A stretch of DNA of 20,064 nt from Aquitalea sp. (GTDB lineage Bacteria > Pseudomonadota > Gammaproteobacteria > Burkholderiales > Chromobacteriaceae). The DNA lies in NCBI GenBank assembly GCA_019232735.1, contig JAFANL010000234.1, forward strand, positions 1 through 20,064, given 5' to 3'. The position numbers and the translations under genes were made by a program. The notes under the pieces were generated by a model, which saw only the letters and a list, made by a program, of their open reading frames with translations, had not been told where the DNA came from and ran no database searches. This document shows positions 1 to 8,784 of the stretch, one piece after another. How positions within the stretch are numbered: position 1 is the stretch's first letter; each line of letters begins with the position of its first letter.

Positions 1-86
1 ACGGTCAGCAGCCGCGACACCAGCCGCTGCAGCCAGGTCATGTTATGACCGGCGCGGATGATCAATGCATCGGCTAGCTTGCTCAT
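1..86 (-). CDS. pgaD: PgaD, N-terminal fragment (PNAG synthase accessory subunit), cut by window edge
   Basis: Only the first 28 codons are present (reading MSKLADALIIRAG, then HNMTWLQRL). The ATG at 86-84 overlaps the pgaC stop codon (85-83) in an ATGA arrangement, which fixes the start and implies translational coupling. In characterised pga systems PgaD is a small two-helix inner-membrane protein. It partners the glycosyltransferase PgaC and, together with it, binds c-di-GMP to switch on polymer synthesis. The identity here rests mainly on its place as the fourth gene of a pgaABCD operon, because the conserved membrane region lies outside the window. Confidence 0.8.
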   Translation of the reverse strand, partial: MSKLADALIIRAGHNMTWLQRLVSRLLT

Positions 87-1330
87 GCTCTTACCCCCCG
101 ATCCGGACTGACCCAGCGTGCCCGCTTGCCCTTGCGCCGCATCACGCCCTGCGGAAACGCCACCACGGTGGTACTGATATTGAGCAGCCAGTAGGCCAGC
201 GGATACCAGATCATCCAGAAGTAGTTCTTGCCCAGATCCACGTCGTACTGGCTGTCCATCAATTTGCTGGTGGCAAACTGCAGCATGCAGGTCACCCCCA
301 GCACCACGCCGTGCCAGCCGGGAATGAAGGGCGAAGCCACCGGCGGTACGATGCCGGGCAGCACCAGGCTGAGCAGCCAGCTGACGATGATGAAGCTCAT
401 CACATAGGACCACACCACGCTGAGGAAATACTCGGCATAGACCGGCCACATGCGCCGGTGCTTCCAGTGACCGACAATCCAGGCATTGCGCATCAGCGCC
501 TGGGTCCCGCCCTTGGCCCAGCGCAGCCGCTGTTTCCACAGGCCGCGCAGGGTTTCCGGCATCAAGATCCACACCAGCGCCCGTGGCTCGAAGCGGGCAT
601 CCCAGTGCTTGAGCTGGATTTTCCAGCTGATGTCGATGTCCTCGGTCAGCATGTCATCGCTCCAGTAGCCCGCCTGCACCACCGCGGTCTTGCGAAAGGC
701 GGTGATCACACCAGACACGGTAAACAGTCGGCCATAAGTACGCTGGGCGCGCTTGATCAGCCCGATGATGGCGGTGAACTCCCCCACCTGCAGCCGTCCC
801 AGCAAGGTGGTGCGGTTGCGGATGCGCGGATTGCCGGTCACCGCGCCCACCCGGGGTGAGCCATGAAAGTGACGCATCAGCCATTTGGCCGAATACGGAT
901 CGAGCAGTGCATCACCGTCGATGCACAACAGGTATTCGTAGCGTGCCATGGTCAGTGCGGTATTCAGCCCCACCGCCTTGCCTTGGTTGCTGGCCTGGTG
1001 CAGCACCCGCAGGCGCGGGTACTGTGCCGCCATCTCGTTCAGGATGGCTCCAGTAGCATCCTTGCTGCCATCGTTGACGGCAATCACTTCAAATTCGGGG
1101 TAATCCAGCGCCAGCGCGTAGTGCAGGGTTTCGCGCACATTGTCTTCTTCGTTGTAACAAGGCACCACCACGGTGATGGGCGGGTAATCCAGCTCCGGGG
1201 GCTGATCCAGCGGCGGGTCCTTGCGCTCGTAATGGAAGTAATAGTGAATGGCGCCCACCATCCATAAATAAGCCATGAACAGCGGGTAAAAAAATGCATA
1301 TGACAATAGCAGTGCCAGAGCAGTAGTCAT
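83..1330 (-). CDS. pgaC: PgaC, poly-beta-1,6-N-acetylglucosamine synthase (GT2 family)
   Basis: An inner-membrane processive glycosyltransferase that polymerises UDP-GlcNAc into PNAG. The 415 residues are close to the E. coli protein (about 441). An N-terminal membrane helix (about 4-30) precedes the GT-A domain. That domain carries PCYNEE (57-62), NDGS (86-89), the metal-binding DGD (138-140), the catalytic-base region TEDID (229-233) and the processive-synthase motif QRLRW (267-271). Three further hydrophobic segments follow at about 300-325, 338-355 and 370-392. The ATG at 1330 has a clear AAGGAG ribosome-binding site (1338-1343) seven bases upstream. The gene is third in pgaABCD, 88 bases after pgaB, and its stop overlaps pgaD. 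All catalytic motifs look intact. Confidence 0.97.
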   Translation of the reverse strand: MTTALALLLSYAFFYPLFMAYLWMVGAIHYYFHYERKDPPLDQPPELDYPPITVVVPCYNEEDNVRETLHYALALDYPEFEVIAVNDGSKDATGAILNEMAAQYPRLRVLHQASNQGKAVGLNTALTMARYEYLLCIDGDALLDPYSAKWLMRHFHGSPRVGAVTGNPRIRNRTTLLGRLQVGEFTAIIGLIKRAQRTYGRLFTVSGVITAFRKTAVVQAGYWSDDMLTEDIDISWKIQLKHWDARFEPRALVWILMPETLRGLWKQRLRWAKGGTQALMRNAWIVGHWKHRRMWPVYAEYFLSVVWSYVMSFIIVSWLLSLVLPGIVPPVASPFIPGWHGVVLGVTCMLQFATSKLMDSQYDVDLGKNYFWMIWYPLAYWLLNISTTVVAFPQGVMRRKGKRARWVSPDRGVRA

Positions 1331-1418
1331 GGTCTGACTCCTTGCAAATCCTGGCCCGTGCCGGTTTCACACCAGCACAGGCAATCCTGAAAATGGCCAG
1401 CAGGCCGACAGCGGGCCA

Positions 1419-3380
1419 TTACTCCTGAGGTCGCGTTGCCATGGAGAACGCCGGTTTGAAATCCACCAGCCGGGGCTGATCGGTAAACAGATCATCCGGG
1501 TAATACGCGATATGACGCGCCCCCAGCGTGTGCAGCTCGCGGACCTGCCCGGCCATCTCCTGGCTGGGAATGGGCTTGCCACTGCGCCAGTCGCGCGCCT
1601 GCAATTCGAATACGGTGCGATCTACCGCTCCCGGTACGGCGGCCACCTTGGCAAACAATTGGCGCAGCCAGGCTTGCGGCTGGGCAGCGTTCTCCATATA
1701 GGGCATGGCCATGACGGCAACCTGATCGTAGTGCTGCAATGCCGTGGCAAACGACTGGGCAAACCAGCTTTGCGATACCGGATTGAGCACCACGCCGGCA
1801 TACAGATTGCGCGCGGTTTTCAGGCGTGGCTGCCAGATGCGTACCCGTTGCGCCAGTTCCAGGGTGAAATCATCCAGCAGCTTGATCTTGCTTTCGTTCC
1901 AGCGCGCCAGTGCCGCTTCGTCCTGCTGCAGGGCTGGCAGGGAGTCCGGCAGGCCCTGGGCACGATTGGCCGCCATGGCCGGGCCACTGACATCTTCCAC
2001 ATCCGACAGCGTGGCGTCGTCATGGAACAGCAGACCGTCAAACTGTACCGAGCGGGCCAGGTCTTCATAGATTTCGCGTATGGTCTGGCGCGCCTCCGGG
2101 GAATAGGGACTCAGACGGATATAGCCTTGCTGCTCCACTCCACCTTGCCGCCCCTGGGCCAGCACCCGTTGCTGACGGACCGGGTTGTCACGTGGCAGGT
2201 CGAAGGCCAGCAGCGGCATCCAGGCATACACCTGCACCCCCACTCGCGAACGCAGCTGCCACACGGCACGGTTGAACAGGTCGGCCCGCATCGGCAGATG
2301 ACGATTGGGGAAGTACAGCGCGCGTGCCACGCCATCGCCTTCCGGATTGGCAAAAGCCTGCAGGTAGACCGTACTGGCCCCCATGGCCTTGACACGCTCC
2401 AGCAAGCGGCCCAGGTTTTCATCCTGACGTGCCGGGTTGGGGTCGTAGATATAATCCAGGTCCACATGCATGATGCGGCTGGGTTGCGGACGTATGCCAT
2501 CCGGCCAGGTTTCCAGCTGCTTGAACTGCCAGGCCAGATCGGACAGATTCATATTCGCATCCAGCAGCAGGCGACGCAGGGTAGACAGCGGTGTCTTGCC
2601 GGTATTGATGCCCTCATCCAGGCTCATGGTGACCGGCATGCCCAACTGGCCGGCAATGCGGGCCGTCTCCTGGGTATAACTGCCATAAGGCCATACCATC
2701 ACCCGTGGCGCATGCCCCAGCCGTGTCTTGAGCAGCGCGCTGTTGCGCTGCAGATCAGCACGAATCCTCGCCTGATAGGCCTCCGGGGTTTCGTAGCCCC
2801 CCGGCTGCCAGGCCAGTGAGGTCAGCGCCGGTTCGGCATTGCCCTGCGGATTGGCTTGCTGACCAAAATGTTCGGCATAACTGTGGCTGGCCACCTCCAC
2901 CAGCCCGCTGTCCTGCATTTCGCGGATTTCCGGCCAGCTCAGAAAGGTAGCGCGCGGCACCATGCTGTCGCCATAGCGCACCTTGCCGCCCGCCGGCACC
3001 TCCAGCCAGCTGCCCACCAGAGCAATCAGCGCCGGGGCATGAAAGCGCTGCAGAACCGGGTACACCTTGGTATACACGCTGCGATAGCCATCATCGAAGG
3101 TCAACAGCACGGCCTTGTCCGGCAAGGCCTTTTTGCCGGCACGGTCAGCCAGCACATCGTCCACGCTGACAAAGCGGTAACCCTGTGCCTGCATCCACTC
3201 CATCTGGCGCGCCAGGCTGCGCGCGTCCACGGCGAAGGGGTCATCGCTACGCTCACCCTGCTGGCCCACCTCGTGATAACACAGGATGATCAGCCCCGAA
3301 GCAGCCACCACTTGCTGTGCCATTCCCAGCAGGGACAGCAGCAGCAGGCACAATCCCCACCAATATTGTTTCGTTTTCAT
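1419..3380 (-). CDS. pgaB: PgaB, PNAG N-deacetylase / glycoside hydrolase
   Basis: A two-domain periplasmic enzyme that partially de-N-acetylates PNAG so that it can be exported through PgaA. The 653 residues are near the E. coli length (about 672). The N-terminal NodB-type domain (about 29-290) has YHE (35-37), the metal-binding TFDDGY (94-99) and an H-x4-H pair (H166, H171). The C-terminal hydrolase domain (about 300-645) begins HVDLDYIYD (305-313) and contains HDDATLSD (453-460) with the expected acidic cluster. I chose the ATG at 3380, whose first base is the last base of the pgaA stop codon (TGATG overlap). A TTG four codons earlier is possible. The signal peptide (about 1-26) ends QVVA and has no lipobox cysteine: Cys11 is inside the hydrophobic core in the context WGLC. 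The E. coli protein is an outer-membrane lipoprotein, so this one may be soluble. Confidence 0.95.
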   Translation of the reverse strand: MKTKQYWWGLCLLLLSLLGMAQQVVAASGLIILCYHEVGQQGERSDDPFAVDARSLARQMEWMQAQGYRFVSVDDVLADRAGKKALPDKAVLLTFDDGYRSVYTKVYPVLQRFHAPALIALVGSWLEVPAGGKVRYGDSMVPRATFLSWPEIREMQDSGLVEVASHSYAEHFGQQANPQGNAEPALTSLAWQPGGYETPEAYQARIRADLQRNSALLKTRLGHAPRVMVWPYGSYTQETARIAGQLGMPVTMSLDEGINTGKTPLSTLRRLLLDANMNLSDLAWQFKQLETWPDGIRPQPSRIMHVDLDYIYDPNPARQDENLGRLLERVKAMGASTVYLQAFANPEGDGVARALYFPNRHLPMRADLFNRAVWQLRSRVGVQVYAWMPLLAFDLPRDNPVRQQRVLAQGRQGGVEQQGYIRLSPYSPEARQTIREIYEDLARSVQFDGLLFHDDATLSDVEDVSGPAMAANRAQGLPDSLPALQQDEAALARWNESKIKLLDDFTLELAQRVRIWQPRLKTARNLYAGVVLNPVSQSWFAQSFATALQHYDQVAVMAMPYMENAAQPQAWLRQLFAKVAAVPGAVDRTVFELQARDWRSGKPIPSQEMAGQVRELHTLGARHIAYYPDDLFTDQPRLVDFKPAFSMATRPQE

Positions 3381-5812
3381 CAGAACCGCCAATCCAGATT
3401 CATATAGACCTTGCTGCCAAAATCAGCCTGACCGTCGTAAGGGTGACGAACCCGGGTATAGCCGTAGCGCAGGCTGGCACGCTCCGACCAGCGCCATTCC
3501 TGCTCCAGCATGACGCCCCATACACTGCCCGTGCCGTAGTTCTGTTGCTGGTAGCGCCCCAGCGTCAGCCCAAGCCGCTGGTGCAGGCTGTTGTCGTAAC
3601 GGCTCCATAGCCGCCAGTCCTGGGTGATGGTCAGATCCGCTTCCACATCGCTGAGCGGGTTGAAATAAAGCGCCTGCGGTGTGTCGCGGTTGCGGCTGGT
3701 CGCCAGCGACAGGGTGGTATCCAGCTTGTAGGTCGGGCCGCTGTGCCAGCGCTCGGTCCAGCCGCCAGCCAGCGATTGCCGCAGATTGCCGTCGGACAGC
3801 GACAACTGGCTCAGCTGCAGGGAGAACTCCCGGTAGTCATCCACCCGATAGCCGGTCTGCAGCTCGACCTTATTGCCCCGGGTCTGGCTCAGCCGCGCCT
3901 TGAGTGGGGTATCCGCACTGTTCTGCTCATAACGGGCCCCGAAGCTCCACTGGTCATCCGGCGTCCAGCTATAGCCGGCAAATGCGCCGGCCTGATGCTG
4001 GCCATCCAGCCCGGCCAGCAGACCAAATTCGCCCTGGCCCTGCACGCTACGGTACTGCGCCCCCAGGCCGGCCGTTTCATAGCGGGCCGGATTGGGTTCA
4101 TCAACAAAGCTGGCCCGTTGCAGTTCGTGCTGGGCAAACAGACGCCAATGCTGCCACGGAGCGGAATACAGGCGGGACAAGGTGTCCCAGGCATTCTGTT
4201 CACCGCTGCCCTGCCCACCCGACAAGTCACGCCCCACTTCTACCGTCAATTCCGGACGCTGTGTCCAGCTGTAGCGACGCTGCAGGGTTTCCAGCTCCTT
4301 CCAGTCCGGCTTTTGCTGCTGCAGCCAGTCCAGATAAGGCGGCACCTGCTGGTATTCCCAGGTATCCATGGCGGCATTGGCCAGGCCGGCGCTGGCCTCC
4401 AGCGAGGCCGGCTCGTCCACCTTCAGCCGGCGATAGATGTCGGCGGCACGGCGCGGCCAGCCACGCAGCAGGGCCAGCCCGCCCTGGCTCTGGCGCAGAT
4501 CGGCATTGAACGGGGCATCGCGCAGCAAGCCATCCAGCGCCTGCCAGCCGCCACGGGTATCGTCCTGATAGGCGCGCAGCATGGCGTCCAGCAGCATGAT
4601 GCGCTGGTAATCCGGGTTGAAACCGCGCTGGCCACTGGCATTGAGCCGCTGGCGTGGCGTTTGCTGTCGCAAGATCGCCATCTCGGCATTGGCTTCGTCA
4701 AAGCGATTGCTTTCCAGCAGCGCGTACACCAGGCCGACATGCCAGTCCATGGCCTCGTCCACGTGCGGGCGCTCGGCCAGGGCGGCGCGATACCGCTCCA
4801 CCGCTGCTTCCGGCTGACGCAGGGACAGATAGGCATCGGCCACGGCGGCCTGGGCATAGGGAGATATTCTGGCGGCAGGATTGGCCTGGTAGAGCTGCAC
4901 GGTTTCGGCAAACAAGCCGCGCTGATCCAGCATCTGCAGCCGGTCATCCAGTGCCAGCAAGGCAAAACGCGACTCATCCGGCCGCAGCGATGCACTCAGC
5001 TGCTGATTGAGCCGCAAGGCAGCATCGGTCTGGGCATGCCGCGCCAGACCACTGTCCAGCCCTTCCTGAATGCGTCCCCAGCGGCTGAGCATGGCGGCAT
5101 GGTCGAACTCGGCCTGCCGCAGCAATACCGCATCCGGTCTGGCTTGCGCCTGCGCGGACTGCAAGGCCATCTGGGGAATGCCCAGCCGTAGCTGCACATC
5201 CACCAGCTGGTTTTGCAGCACCGTGTCTTGCGGATCGCGGACCAACTGCTGCTGGATATAAGCCAGGGCTTCGGTCAGTTGACCGGACAGGGTCAATACA
5301 TAGGCCCGGGCGCGGACCAGTTCGCGGGCATCGGCAGCCATGGCCGTGACCGGGGCCTTGTCCAGGGTGGCCAGCCCGGCAGCAGCCTGCCCGGCTTCTG
5401 CCTGTGCCATGGCCAGTCCGGCCGTCCAGCCGGCACGGGATTCGCGCTGCAATAGTGACTGGTACAGCAAGATGGCCTGCGGGTATTGCCGCTGATCACG
5501 CGCAGTACGTGCCAGCAGCTCCAGGCTGTCGGTACGCAGCACTTGCAGATTGTCCGGCAGTTGCTGCAAGGCATCTGCACCACGGCCACTCCAGCACAGC
5601 ACGGTCAGGTAATCGTCCAGCAAGCTGCCCTGCAACTGGCCACGGCCACGCTGCTGTTCCAGCATGTCCAGTGCCATGGCCGTATCACCGGCCCGGGCCT
5701 TGAGGATGGCAGTCACGTAGGATGGTTGCTGCCACAACGGGGTATCTGCCTGCGGTGTGCTGCTGGCCACACACAGGCCAAGCACCGCGGCAGACAGTAA
5801 GGTCTGCTTCAT
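3380..5812 (-). CDS. pgaA: PgaA, outer-membrane PNAG export porin with TPR domain
   Basis: The first gene of the operon; 810 residues compared with about 807 in E. coli. A signal peptide (about 1-22, ending TPQA) is followed by a long alpha-helical TPR-like superhelix (about 25-515) rich in A, L and Q. A C-terminal beta-barrel (about 520-810) of alternating aromatic and polar strands ends in DWRF; a terminal Phe is typical of outer-membrane barrels. In characterised systems the TPR part binds PgaB and the barrel forms the export pore. I preferred the ATG at 5812 (MKQTLLSAA) because it puts the signal peptide at the N-terminus. An in-frame ATG at 5842 would add MYCLISSVAQ in front and lies inside a palindrome with no ribosome-binding site. 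The ribosome-binding site of the chosen start is also weak. Confidence 0.94.
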   Translation of the reverse strand: MKQTLLSAAVLGLCVASSTPQADTPLWQQPSYVTAILKARAGDTAMALDMLEQQRGRGQLQGSLLDDYLTVLCWSGRGADALQQLPDNLQVLRTDSLELLARTARDQRQYPQAILLYQSLLQRESRAGWTAGLAMAQAEAGQAAAGLATLDKAPVTAMAADARELVRARAYVLTLSGQLTEALAYIQQQLVRDPQDTVLQNQLVDVQLRLGIPQMALQSAQAQARPDAVLLRQAEFDHAAMLSRWGRIQEGLDSGLARHAQTDAALRLNQQLSASLRPDESRFALLALDDRLQMLDQRGLFAETVQLYQANPAARISPYAQAAVADAYLSLRQPEAAVERYRAALAERPHVDEAMDWHVGLVYALLESNRFDEANAEMAILRQQTPRQRLNASGQRGFNPDYQRIMLLDAMLRAYQDDTRGGWQALDGLLRDAPFNADLRQSQGGLALLRGWPRRAADIYRRLKVDEPASLEASAGLANAAMDTWEYQQVPPYLDWLQQQKPDWKELETLQRRYSWTQRPELTVEVGRDLSGGQGSGEQNAWDTLSRLYSAPWQHWRLFAQHELQRASFVDEPNPARYETAGLGAQYRSVQGQGEFGLLAGLDGQHQAGAFAGYSWTPDDQWSFGARYEQNSADTPLKARLSQTRGNKVELQTGYRVDDYREFSLQLSQLSLSDGNLRQSLAGGWTERWHSGPTYKLDTTLSLATSRNRDTPQALYFNPLSDVEADLTITQDWRLWSRYDNSLHQRLGLTLGRYQQQNYGTGSVWGVMLEQEWRWSERASLRYGYTRVRHPYDGQADFGSKVYMNLDWRF

Positions 5813-5835
5813 TTGCGCCACGCTTGATATTAAAC

Positions 5836-5854
5836 AATACATTTAAATTGTATT
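5836..5854. promoter_or_regulatory. Inverted repeat at the predicted pga transcription start (operator candidate)
   Basis: AATACA (5836-5841) and TGTATT (5849-5854) are perfect complements around a 7-base AT-rich centre. The site lies just downstream of the predicted -10 box, where a dimeric repressor would block pga transcription. No regulator can be named from the sequence. Confidence 0.35.
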
Positions 5855-5861
5855 TAATAAA

Positions 5862-5890
5862 ATTTTATACAGCACCCACTACTCAATCAA
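5862..5890 (-). promoter_or_regulatory. Candidate sigma70 promoter of the pga operon
   Basis: On the minus strand, TTGATT (5890-5885) is separated by exactly 17 bases from TAAAAT (5867-5862), inside an AT-rich island that contrasts with the GC-rich genes. It would start transcription near 5855, about 43 bases before the pgaA ATG. The hexamers match the consensus well; function is inferred. Confidence 0.55.
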
Positions 5891-5904
5891 GTTTTATTTG
5901 AGTA
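5880..5904. promoter_or_regulatory. Inverted repeat over the predicted pga -35 box
   Basis: TACTCAA (5880-5886) and TTGAGTA (5898-5904) are perfect 7-bp complements with an 11-base spacer. The left arm overlaps the predicted -35 box of pgaA. It could be an activator or repressor site for pga or for the divergent amidotransferase gene. Confidence 0.35.
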
Positions 5905-6051
5905 TTAAGTATTTATAGCTAGTGCAGGGGCAGACCGGCATCCCGTTTGATTGTCGCTGTGGCGGGAATGGACTATCCTCGCTTCAGGCCAGATGGCGCG
6001 CCCATGCCAGCCGCCACACCGATACACCCGATACCAGCGAGCGATGACCTC

Positions 6052-6828
6052 ATGTGCCAGCTACTAGGCATGAATTGCAATACCCCCACCGACATCCTGT
6101 TTTCTTTTGAAGGCTTCCACCGCCGTGGCGGCCTGACCGATCATCATGCCGATGGCTGGGGCATTGCCTTCTTCGAGGGCAAGGGCTGCCGCATCTTTCT
6201 GGATGACAAGCCGTCGGCCGAATCCGCCGTCGCCCATCTGGTACGCAACTACCCGATCAAATCGCAAAACGTCATTGCTCATATCCGCAAGGCCACCCAG
6301 GGCGAGGTCAGCCTGGCCAATACCCACCCCTTCATGCGTGAGATGTGGGGCCAGTACTGGATCTTTGCCCACAACGGCGACCTGAAGACCTTCAACCCGG
6401 ACAGTGGCTGCCACTTCAATCCGGTTGGCACCACCGACTCCGAACGGGCCTTCTGCTACCTCCTGGAGCAGCTGCGCGCCAGGTGGTGCAGTGCGCCGCA
6501 ACTGGAAGAGTTGTATGCGGCGGTCAAGCAGCTGGCAGATGAAATCCACCAGCACGGCATCTTCAACTTCATGCTGAGCAATGGCGAAGTGCTGTTTGCC
6601 CACTGCTCCACCAATCTGCACTACATCATCCGTCAGGCACCGTTCAACAAGGCACACCTGGTGGACGACGATGTCACCGTGGACTTCTCCACCGTCACCA
6701 CGCCGTATGACCGCGTGGCGGTGGTTGCCACCCAGCCGCTGACCGACAACGAAAACTGGACCCAGCTGGAAGCCGGCCAGCTGCTGCTGTTTCGTGATGG
6801 ATCTCCGCTGCTGCTGCAGACGGACTGA
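6052..6828 (+). CDS. YafJ-type class II glutamine amidotransferase
   Basis: A 258-residue Ntn-hydrolase of the glutamine amidotransferase type 2 family, closely resembling E. coli YafJ (about 255 residues). It should release ammonia from glutamine; the acceptor substrate of this family is not something I can assign. The ATG at 6052 is decisive, since it gives Met-Cys-Gln-Leu-Leu-Gly, and Cys2 becomes the N-terminal nucleophile after Met removal. The longer in-frame ATG at 5947 would bury this residue. Other family signatures are DGWG (about residue 35), HIRKAT, NTHPF, the oxyanion-region AHNGD, and TDSE. No acceptor-substrate domain is fused. It is divergent from pgaA, has its own terminator at 6866-6894, and looks monocistronic. 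Confidence 0.9.
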   Translation: MCQLLGMNCNTPTDILFSFEGFHRRGGLTDHHADGWGIAFFEGKGCRIFLDDKPSAESAVAHLVRNYPIKSQNVIAHIRKATQGEVSLANTHPFMREMWGQYWIFAHNGDLKTFNPDSGCHFNPVGTTDSERAFCYLLEQLRARWCSAPQLEELYAAVKQLADEIHQHGIFNFMLSNGEVLFAHCSTNLHYIIRQAPFNKAHLVDDDVTVDFSTVTTPYDRVAVVATQPLTDNENWTQLEAGQLLLFRDGSPLLLQTD

Positions 6829-6865
6829 GCAACAGCCAAAGCTGATACAGACTCCCGCATGCCCC

Positions 6866-6894
6866 AGCCGTTCCCTGCCGGAAACGGCTTTTTT
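6866..6894 (+). terminator. Rho-independent terminator of the amidotransferase gene
   Basis: AGCCGTT (6866-6872) pairs with AACGGCT (6883-6889), and the stem is followed directly by a run of six T. It lies 38 bases after the stop codon. Confidence 0.8.
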
Positions 6895-6898
6895 GCAT

Positions 6899-6926
6899 TT
6901 GCCCCCTGTCACTTCCGCGTTATGCT
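6899..6926 (+). promoter_or_regulatory. Weak candidate promoter for the DUF294-exonuclease unit
   Basis: TTGCCC (6899-6904) and TATGCT (6921-6926) are separated by 16 bases, just after the upstream terminator and 52 bases before the start codon. The match to consensus is modest; location is the main argument. Confidence 0.25.
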
Positions 6927-6978
6927 GCTGGCAAAGCCATTCCATAAACATGGATAACCACAGCGCACCGGAGACCTC

Positions 6979-8784
6979 ATGAGCCGATTCGACTTCAGCC
7001 ATCCGCCCTTCGATACCCTGACGCTCCGCGAGCAAGAGACACTGGAAAAACATGCCGACATCCAGTTTTTTGCCGACGAGGAATGCCTGCTTGGCCCGCA
7101 TGACCGGGTAGAGGCCCTGTACGTGGTGCTCAAGGGCAGCGTGCGCGAGATGGCTGGCGACGAAATCATCACTCTGTACCGCGAACGCGATACTTTTGAC
7201 GCCCGCGCCATGGTGGCCGGTCAGACCCCGCACCGCTTCGTGGTGCATGAGGAAGCCCTGCTCTACACCCTGCCCAGAGACGTGGTGATGGCGCTGACCG
7301 AGCAGAATCCCCGCTTCGGAGCCTACTTCTATGCCAGCGTGTCGGAAAAATTCGGCAGCATGGCGCAACGCGCCGGCAACCGCGAGCTGCAAACCCTGCT
7401 CACCGCCACGGTACGTGATGTGGGCAGCCGCACCCCGGTATTTGTGGATGGCGATACCAGCGTGCGCGAAGCGGCGCGGGTGATGAAGGCAAAGAAGGTC
7501 AAGTCGGTACTGGTACGCCATGACGGCAAACTGGGCATTTTCACCACCACCGACTTTCGCGACATCGTGCTGAACGAAGTACCCGGCACCACGCCACTGG
7601 CCGGGCTGTGCCGCTTCGAGCTGCTGACCGTCGATGTGGGCGATTTCCTGTTCAACGCCCTGCTCATCATGACCCGGCGCAATATCCGCCGCCTGGTGGT
7701 CACCGAGGAAGGCGAGGCCATTGGCATCCTGTCGCAGGTGGACATCCTGTCCTACTTCTCCAACCACTCGCACCTGATCGCCCAGCGGCTGGAGCGGGCG
7801 GACACGCTGGAGGAACTGGCCGAGATTGCCGGCCAGATCACCCGGCTGGTACAGATCCTGTTCAGCCACGGCGTCAAAGCTCCGCAGCTGGGCCGCCTGG
7901 TCCAGACGCTCAATGCCCGGCTGTTCGCCCGAACCTGGCAGTTGCTGGCACCGCCGGTCTTGCAGCAGAACAGCTGCATGCTGGTCATGGGCTCGGAAGG
8001 GCGTGGCGAGCAGATTCTGAAAACCGATCAGGACAATGCCCTGATCCTGCGCGATGGTTTCAATCACCCCGAGCTGCCTGCCCTCTGCGATGCGTTTTCC
8101 GCAGCGCTGGCCAGCTTTGGCTATCCGCCCTGCCAGGGCCAGATCATGGTCAACAACGCTGCCTGGCGTCTGACGGAAAGCCAGTTGCAGCAACAGATCC
8201 AGCAATGGGTGTATCAGCCGGACGGGCTGGCGCTGATGAATCTGGCCATTTATGTCGATGCGGAAGCCGTGGCTGGCGATGCCAGCCTGCTGGAACGCAG
8301 CCACAACTACCTGCTGCAGCAATTGCGGGACGATGCCAGCTTCTTCTCCCGCTTCGCCCGCGCCATCGAACAGTTCGACACCCCGCTGGGCTTGTTCTCC
8401 CATCTGCTGACCAAGGAGCGCAACGGCAAGGCCGTGCTGGATCTGAAAAAGGGCGGCATCTTCCCACTGGTGCATGGTGTGCGCTCGCTGGCACTGGAAC
8501 ACGGGCTTGCCCAATGCAACACCTTCGACCGCCTGCATGCCCTGAGCGAAGCCGGCCATCTCGACAAGGAGCTGGCCAGTGAAATCGCCGAATCGCTGTC
8601 CTTCCTGCTCACACTCAAGCTGAGCCAGGGCCTGCAACAGCTGTCGCTGGGGCAACTACCGGGCAATCAGGTGGAACCGGACCAGCTGTCCACGCTGGAA
8701 CGCGATCTGCTCAAGGATGCCCTGGCCGTGGTGAAGAAATTCCGCGCTCAGCTGCGGCATCACTTCCGCCTGGGGAGCTTCTGA
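6979..8784 (+). CDS. cNMP-binding / CBS / DUF294 nucleotidyltransferase-like signalling protein
   Basis: A 601-residue cytoplasmic multidomain protein. Residues about 10-130 resemble a cyclic-nucleotide-binding (CAP_ED) domain (LYVVLKGSVRE near 47-57). About 145-262 form two CBS motifs (ending in GIFTTTDFRDI and GILSQVDILSYF), which usually bind adenine nucleotides. About 315-460 form the GlnD-like DUF294 nucleotidyltransferase domain, with GSEGRGEQ (338-345) and the metal-binding TDQDNA (349-354), followed by the DUF294 C-terminal helical domain. The nucleotidyltransferase motif looks intact, so activity is possible, but no substrate is known to me. The ATG at 6979 has GGAG five bases upstream. 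The stop overlaps the exonuclease start (TGATG), so the two proteins are probably made together and may act together. Confidence 0.9.
   Translation: MSRFDFSHPPFDTLTLREQETLEKHADIQFFADEECLLGPHDRVEALYVVLKGSVREMAGDEIITLYRERDTFDARAMVAGQTPHRFVVHEEALLYTLPRDVVMALTEQNPRFGAYFYASVSEKFGSMAQRAGNRELQTLLTATVRDVGSRTPVFVDGDTSVREAARVMKAKKVKSVLVRHDGKLGIFTTTDFRDIVLNEVPGTTPLAGLCRFELLTVDVGDFLFNALLIMTRRNIRRLVVTEEGEAIGILSQVDILSYFSNHSHLIAQRLERADTLEELAEIAGQITRLVQILFSHGVKAPQLGRLVQTLNARLFARTWQLLAPPVLQQNSCMLVMGSEGRGEQILKTDQDNALILRDGFNHPELPALCDAFSAALASFGYPPCQGQIMVNNAAWRLTESQLQQQIQQWVYQPDGLALMNLAIYVDAEAVAGDASLLERSHNYLLQQLRDDASFFSRFARAIEQFDTPLGLFSHLLTKERNGKAVLDLKKGGIFPLVHGVRSLALEHGLAQCNTFDRLHALSEAGHLDKELASEIAESLSFLLTLKLSQGLQQLSLGQLPGNQVEPDQLSTLERDLLKDALAVVKKFRAQLRHHFRLGSF

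Noticed and set aside
1512..2819. A 435-codon plus-strand frame opposite pgaB
   Set aside because: It is the complement of a well-supported enzyme with intact catalytic motifs, and has no credible start signal.
3743..5191. A 482-codon plus-strand frame opposite pgaA
   Set aside because: pgaA has the signal peptide, TPR and barrel pattern and operon context; the antisense peptide has no recognisable domain.
5947..6051. A longer amidotransferase start at 5947
   Set aside because: It would place 35 residues ahead of the Cys that must be N-terminal for Ntn-hydrolase activity.
6064..8655. An 863-codon open frame on the minus strand opposite the amidotransferase and DUF294 genes
   Set aside because: The plus-strand frames have clear domain motifs, ribosome-binding sites and a terminator between them. 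The antisense frame spans the terminator, is low-complexity (Q, G, A, H) and arises from GC-rich codon bias.
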